A stretch of DNA of 61,469 nucleotides, taken from positions 1-61,469 of the forward strand of contig CAUPIJ010000009.1 in NCBI GenBank assembly GCA_963511305.1. Reading direction: 5' to 3'. Shown in pieces: positions 57,725 to 61,469 of the stretch (position 1 is the first letter of the stretch; each line of letters starts with the position of its first letter). Below the pieces are notes generated by a model. It saw only the letters and a program-made list of their open reading frames with translations. It was not told where the DNA came from and searched no databases. The DNA comes from Propionimicrobium sp963511305 (GTDB lineage Bacteria; Actinomycetota; Actinomycetes; Propionibacteriales; Propionibacteriaceae). A program made the translations under genes and the position numbers.

Positions 57725-59620
57725 ATGGCGCTCTAGCAGATACTTGATGTCGTAGGTCTTGCCCCGGAACTTGGTGTAGTTCTCGATCAGCGGGACGCTG
57801 TCTCCGACCGCCAGGATTTCGCGGCGGAACTTTTCGCCGTTCTCGCGCCTCAATCCGCCGTTTTCGTCGAACCAAGCGCAGGCGTCTGCGTCCAGCAGCT
57901 CCGACCACAGGTAGCCGTAGTAGGCCGCGGCGTATCCGCCCGACCAGATGTGGCTGAAGTAGCAGCTTCGATAGCGCGGCGGAATCAGCGGGAAATCAAA
58001 CCCGGCGGCAGCCAGGGCGCGAGCCTCAAAGGCGTCGACGTCCTCGGGGCACTTCGGCAGTTCGTCGGCTTCGGCGGTGTGCCAAGACTGATCTAGCAGC
58101 ATCGCGGCCACCAGCTCTGTATCGGCGTAGGCCTGGTCGAACATGGCGCCAGCCACCAGCCTCTCGATCAGCTCGGCGGGAAGGGGCTCGCCCGTCTGCC
58201 AGTGTCTCGCGTAGCCCTCGATCAGAGACGGCTCCCAGGCCCAGTGCTCGTTGACCTGGCTAGGGAATTCGACGTAGTCGCGCGGGCCGTTCGCGCCTGC
58301 CATGCTCGGATACCTCGCCTGCGAGAAGAGGCCGTTGAGGCAGTGGCCGAACTCGTGGAAGAGCGTGATCACGTCGTCCCAACTCAGCAGGGTCGGCTTG
58401 CCATGCTCCGGTTTCAGATAGTTGCAGTTCAGAGTGACTATCGGCAGCTTGTCGCCCAGCTCGCTGGCGACCACGAGGTCGCTCATCCAAGCCCCGCCCT
58501 GCTTGGTGGGCCTCGCGTACGGGTCAACGATCAAGCCACCCAGCAGGCCATCTTCGTCGTAAACCTCGTAGACCCTCGCATCGGAGACGTAGGCTCCCTG
58601 CTCGATCTGCTTGAAGGTCAGGCCGTAGAGCCGCTCGGCCTGGGGGAAAATGCCGGCGGCCAGTAGGCGCTCGAACTCTAGATAAGGCTTTAGCTCTTCG
58701 TCTGAGACTGCGTAGTGCTTGCGTTGCTTCTCGGCGATCCACTGCCAGTCCCAGGCCCGCAGCTTTTCGCCCGGATAAAACTCCTCGAACTTTTCCTGAT
58801 ACGCCACCGCGTCGCGCTCGGCAGCCGGGATCGCCTGATCGCGGATGGCATGCAAGACCTCGGTGAGGTTTTCAACCGTGGCCGCCGTTCCCTCGTCGGC
58901 CACATACTCGGCATGATTGGCAAAACCGAGCAGCTTGGCTCGTTCAAGCCGCAGATTGGCGGTCTCGATGATTAGGCTCCTGACGTCGGCCTCGCCCGTC
59001 TGGCCTCTGGAGATCGAGGCGTTGAAGACGCGCTCGCGCTCGTCGCGGTCGTCTAGTTCCGCGAGGATCGGCTGGCCGGTGGTATTGATCAGGTCGACTT
59101 CGCGCCCATCAACAAATACCCTCGACTCGTTGCGCCCGGCGACCACAAGCTGATCCCAGCGGGCCTCATTGGCTGCCAGTCGGCTGTTTATCTCACGCAG
59201 CCGCTGTTTCTGGTCTTCAGGCAGCTCAACCCCGCTCTTGCGGAAGTCCTTTAGCTTCAGCTCCACCCAGTGCCTGTCCTGGGCGTCCAGATCTTGCTCG
59301 CCCAGCTCAACGATCTTTCGATACAGATCAACATTCTGGTAGATCGCGTCTTCGTGAGCGGCGAAGATCGACGCATACTTCTCGTTCAACTGAGCCAATT
59401 CGTCGGTGGTGTCCGAGCTAAGCGCGGTTTCAAAGACCGCCAACGCTTCTGTCAGCTTTTCGCTGACCAGTTCCCAAGCTACGATGGTGCTTTCGACGCT
59501 TGGCTGATCAACAACAATCTGCCTAAGGACGTCAACCTCGTTTTGCATGAGTGCGTCGAATTGCTCGGCGAATACCTGCGGATCTCGATTGAAGTTAGGG
59601 AATGCTAGCTGCCTTTTCAC
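57695..59620 (-). CDS. M3 family metallopeptidase (peptidyl-dipeptidase/oligopeptidase)
   Basis: About 641 residues of the thimet-oligopeptidase/Dcp family, cytoplasmic. The zinc motif is FHEFGHCLNGLFSQ, followed by the downstream Glu in FPSQVNEHWAWEPS. It degrades short peptides. I chose GTG at 59620 with AGG upstream; the ATG at 59653 would sit inside a palindrome and only 7 bp from the divergent start. Its 3' end overlaps the oxidoreductase by 30 bp. Confidence 0.92.
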   Translation of the reverse strand: MKRQLAFPNFNRDPQVFAEQFDALMQNEVDVLRQIVVDQPSVESTIVAWELVSEKLTEALAVFETALSSDTTDELAQLNEKYASIFAAHEDAIYQNVDLYRKIVELGEQDLDAQDRHWVELKLKDFRKSGVELPEDQKQRLREINSRLAANEARWDQLVVAGRNESRVFVDGREVDLINTTGQPILAELDDRDERERVFNASISRGQTGEADVRSLIIETANLRLERAKLLGFANHAEYVADEGTAATVENLTEVLHAIRDQAIPAAERDAVAYQEKFEEFYPGEKLRAWDWQWIAEKQRKHYAVSDEELKPYLEFERLLAAGIFPQAERLYGLTFKQIEQGAYVSDARVYEVYDEDGLLGGLIVDPYARPTKQGGAWMSDLVVASELGDKLPIVTLNCNYLKPEHGKPTLLSWDDVITLFHEFGHCLNGLFSQARYPSMAGANGPRDYVEFPSQVNEHWAWEPSLIEGYARHWQTGEPLPAELIERLVAGAMFDQAYADTELVAAMLLDQSWHTAEADELPKCPEDVDAFEARALAAAGFDFPLIPPRYRSCYFSHIWSGGYAAAYYGYLWSELLDADACAWFDENGGLRRENGEKFRREILAVGDSVPLIENYTKFRGKTYDIKYLLERHLGMPGKQLG

Positions 59621-59636
59621 GCGGTAAAGCCTAGCT

Positions 59637-59652
59637 TGATAGGCAACTATCA
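59637..59652. repeat. Inverted repeat between M3 peptidase and MFS genes
   Basis: TGATAG and CTATCA flank GCAA, in the short divergent gap. An operator for both genes is possible. Arms are only 6 bp, so chance is not excluded. Confidence 0.4.
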
Positions 59653-59660
59653 TTGAGTTT

Positions 59661-60953
59661 GTGAGTGAGCAGACTTCGCAACACAGAAGCGTTTGGAGCT
59701 ACCCCGGTTTCGCAAACGTGATGGTCGCAGTTTTCGCTGCTTTCGGTTGCTGGGCGCTGCTGCTCCCGGTGATTCCGAAGGCGATTCTTGAAAACGGCGA
59801 TTCGGCCGGGCTGGCGGGCGCATCCACTGGAGTCTTCATGGGCGTCACGGTGCTGGCGCAAACTCAGACTCCTAAGCTGATTCGGCGATTCGGGTACGTG
59901 CCGACGATGGCATTTTCTGGGGTGCTCCTAGGCATCCCAAGTCTGCTGCACATCTTCACCATGTCCGCGCCTGCGGTCTTCGCCGTTGCGACGCTGCGCG
60001 GAGTGGGTTTCGGCACGTTATGCGTGGCGGAATCCGCGCTGATCGCTTCCCTGGTTCCGCTAAAACTTCTGGGCAGGGCGTCCGGCACATTGGGTGCGAT
60101 GGTTGGCCTCGGCGAGCTGCTCATGCTGCCCCTCGGCCTGGTGATCGCCTCTTCTTCTGGCAGCTACACGCCCGTCTACGTCCTCGCCACAGTCATCGGC
60201 CTGGCGGGAACGTTTTTCGCCACCCGGATTCCACACGTTGAACCCGCGCGCCCCAAGAGCCAAAAGCTGTCTAAATCTAGGGTGCCGACCTGGAAATTGG
60301 TGGCCGTTCCGGCGGCAGCCATGTGCTTCACCGCAATGGGCTTCGGGGGCATCTCCACCTTCCTCGCCCCGGCGGTAACCAAAGCCGGCATAGAACAGGC
60401 AGCGCTAATTGCCGGTTTGGGCCTATCCGTGGTTGGCCTAGCGCAGATGATTTGCCGTTACACCGCCGGCGTCTTCGCCGACGCCAAGGGCGCTGGCAGG
60501 TTGATCATCTGGGCTGCTTTCGTCGCAGCCCTGGGGCTCGCGGGTATCGCAGCGATACTGATCACCGGCGCTAGCGGCTGGCTGCTGTTCCTGGCGCTGA
60601 TCTGTTACGGAGCGGGCTTCGGGGTGGTGCAAAACGAGGCTCTACTGCTGATGTTCGGCCGGCTATCGAAGGATAGAAACGAGGTGGCGTCTGCGATCTG
60701 GAACGCCTCCTTCGACTCCGGGACGGGCATCGGCTCCTTCGTGCTGGGCAGCGTCGCAACCATCGCGGTCGGCGCGAACCAGTTCTTTTGGGTCTTCGCC
60801 GCGTCCGGCGCCCTGGTGGCTGTTGCTTTCGTCGTCACGCTGGCTGACCAAGCACTCGGAAACCATCGGATCGCAGAGGAAAATAACCTGCGAGCCGTAG
60901 TCAGACGACTGATCGGTGCGATCCGAATAACTGCTATTCCAAAAGATAGCTAG
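59661..60953 (+). CDS. MFS transporter
   Basis: A 430-residue major facilitator with twelve predicted helices. It starts GTG (MSEQTSQHRSVWSYPGFANV). The second helix pair segment GVFMGVTVLAQTQTPKLIRRFGY matches the MFS loop 2-3 motif region. Drug or metabolite exporter; substrate unknown. It is divergent from the M3 peptidase gene. Confidence 0.9.
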   Translation: MSEQTSQHRSVWSYPGFANVMVAVFAAFGCWALLLPVIPKAILENGDSAGLAGASTGVFMGVTVLAQTQTPKLIRRFGYVPTMAFSGVLLGIPSLLHIFTMSAPAVFAVATLRGVGFGTLCVAESALIASLVPLKLLGRASGTLGAMVGLGELLMLPLGLVIASSSGSYTPVYVLATVIGLAGTFFATRIPHVEPARPKSQKLSKSRVPTWKLVAVPAAAMCFTAMGFGGISTFLAPAVTKAGIEQAALIAGLGLSVVGLAQMICRYTAGVFADAKGAGRLIIWAAFVAALGLAGIAAILITGASGWLLFLALICYGAGFGVVQNEALLLMFGRLSKDRNEVASAIWNASFDSGTGIGSFVLGSVATIAVGANQFFWVFAASGALVAVAFVVTLADQALGNHRIAEENNLRAVVRRLIGAIRITAIPKDS

Positions 60954-61067
60954 TTAATTTCACGAGATCTTAATTCGATAAAATACGAGTTCCTTTGCCG
61001 AGACCGTTTCCCCGCGATTTTTTTGAGCGAATTCGATAAACTTGCGGAGCACAGATTGGAGAAGAGA

Positions 61068-61469
61068 GTGGACGTTTTCTTTAGGGATCCCTTCATCGAG
61101 GGTGTCGCCGCGCCCAAAGAATGGCCCGTCAGCAAAGACTTCTCTCCAGTCGGTTTAGAGAGAGTTTTGCAGGCGTCACGAAAAAGAATCGTCGAGAAAT
61201 TCACGCACGGCAGAATCTCCATTATCCAGGCCAGCAAGGAATTCTTACCCTTTGAATTAACCGTTAACGCTTTAGATTCGATTTGCGATCACGACGTCTA
61301 TTCGGCAACCCTCGCTCCCGGAGAACCCTTTCCCCAAGCTCTAAAGGACTTCGACGGCCCGGTCGTGATTAGGCTGCGGGGGGGGGGGCGGACCCGCATC
61401 GAGGCCAGCGGGGGGCGCCACCGCGCGGGTTTACTCAAACGGCAGGGTCCCCGCCGGGCGCTGGGGAGG
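61068..61469 (+). CDS. Unrecognised partial ORF at window end
   Basis: An open frame without stops continues to the window edge in the same frame as the preceding MFS stop. GTG at 61068 follows GGAG at 6 nt; TTG at 61023 and 61056 are alternatives. It translates to DVFFRDPFIEGVAAPKEWP... with FELTVNALDSICDHDVYSA and APGEPFPQALKDFDGPVVIR, a plausible soluble protein that I do not recognise. After position 61378 the run of 11 G and the very G/C-rich tail suggest unreliable sequence, so the last 90 bp should not be trusted. Confidence 0.5.
   Translation, partial: MDVFFRDPFIEGVAAPKEWPVSKDFSPVGLERVLQASRKRIVEKFTHGRISIIQASKEFLPFELTVNALDSICDHDVYSATLAPGEPFPQALKDFDGPVVIRLRGGGRTRIEASGGRHRAGLLKRQGPRRALGR

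Noticed and set aside
60950..61237. Minus-strand frame of 95 codons at the right end
   Set aside because: Ser/Lys-rich shadow without a ribosome site; the plus-strand frame through the same DNA looks more protein-like.

Overview
The window comes from an actinobacterium of intermediate G+C (mid-50s percent by eye). The evidence is a set of actinobacterial small families (DUF3000, DUF3710, DUF4193, DUF4235, DUF5998, DUF7455), a SepH homologue, the order prfB-ftsE-ftsX-M23-smpB-DUF2207-ssrA, a monomeric NADP isocitrate dehydrogenase, and sigA and sigB close together. An LPXTG surface protein and a Firmicutes-like SOS cassette fit a host-associated member of the Actinomycetaceae or a relative. 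That family-level placement is inference. Genes are tightly packed on both strands, with many 1-4 bp stop/start overlaps.

Layout. 1-6.8 kb (minus): the 5' end of ssrA, DUF2207, smpB, a LytM/coiled-coil protein, ftsX, ftsE and prfB (trans-translation, division, termination). 6.9-18.2 kb: yqeY, icd, a MATE exporter, tRNA-Val, a secreted HNH nuclease, a CcdA/DsbA thiol pair, a CbiX-like protein, DUF3000-RNase D and dxs. 18.3-22 kb: an ABC exporter operon facing a histidine kinase/response regulator pair. 22-31 kb: universal stress protein, aconitase, sepH, DUF4193, DUF4235, dut, DUF3710, an RNA methyltransferase and msrAB. 31-34.2 kb (minus): a five-gene XRE / ImmA-IrrE / Y-family polymerase / YolD-like / DUF5960-like operon with a palindromic operator at its promoter. 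34.2-48.8 kb: phosphodiesterase, DUF5998, App1, parC, DUF368, transporter, parE, hydroxyacid dehydrogenase, DUF7455, sigA and sigB. 48.8-54.8 kb: a LacI regulator and then a rearranged patch with a truncated thioesterase copy, a decayed gnd, an LPXTG protein, the intact thioesterase and fadD. 54.9-61.5 kb: an FAD/Fe-S oxidoreductase, M3 peptidase, MFS transporter and an unfinished ORF at a suspicious G-rich end.

How parts connect. Two near-identical palindromes upstream of icd and acn suggest that one MarR-type regulator (TamR-like) controls consecutive TCA-cycle steps. The 31-34 kb operon looks like a DNA-damage-inducible mutagenic polymerase module controlled by a repressor/metallopeptidase switch instead of LexA-type self-cleavage. 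The LPXTG gene has a consensus -35 and a good -10 separated by a 15-bp spacer that contains a run of nine C, the architecture of a phase-variable promoter. The neighbouring gnd remnant and mosaic thioesterase duplication record recent recombination.
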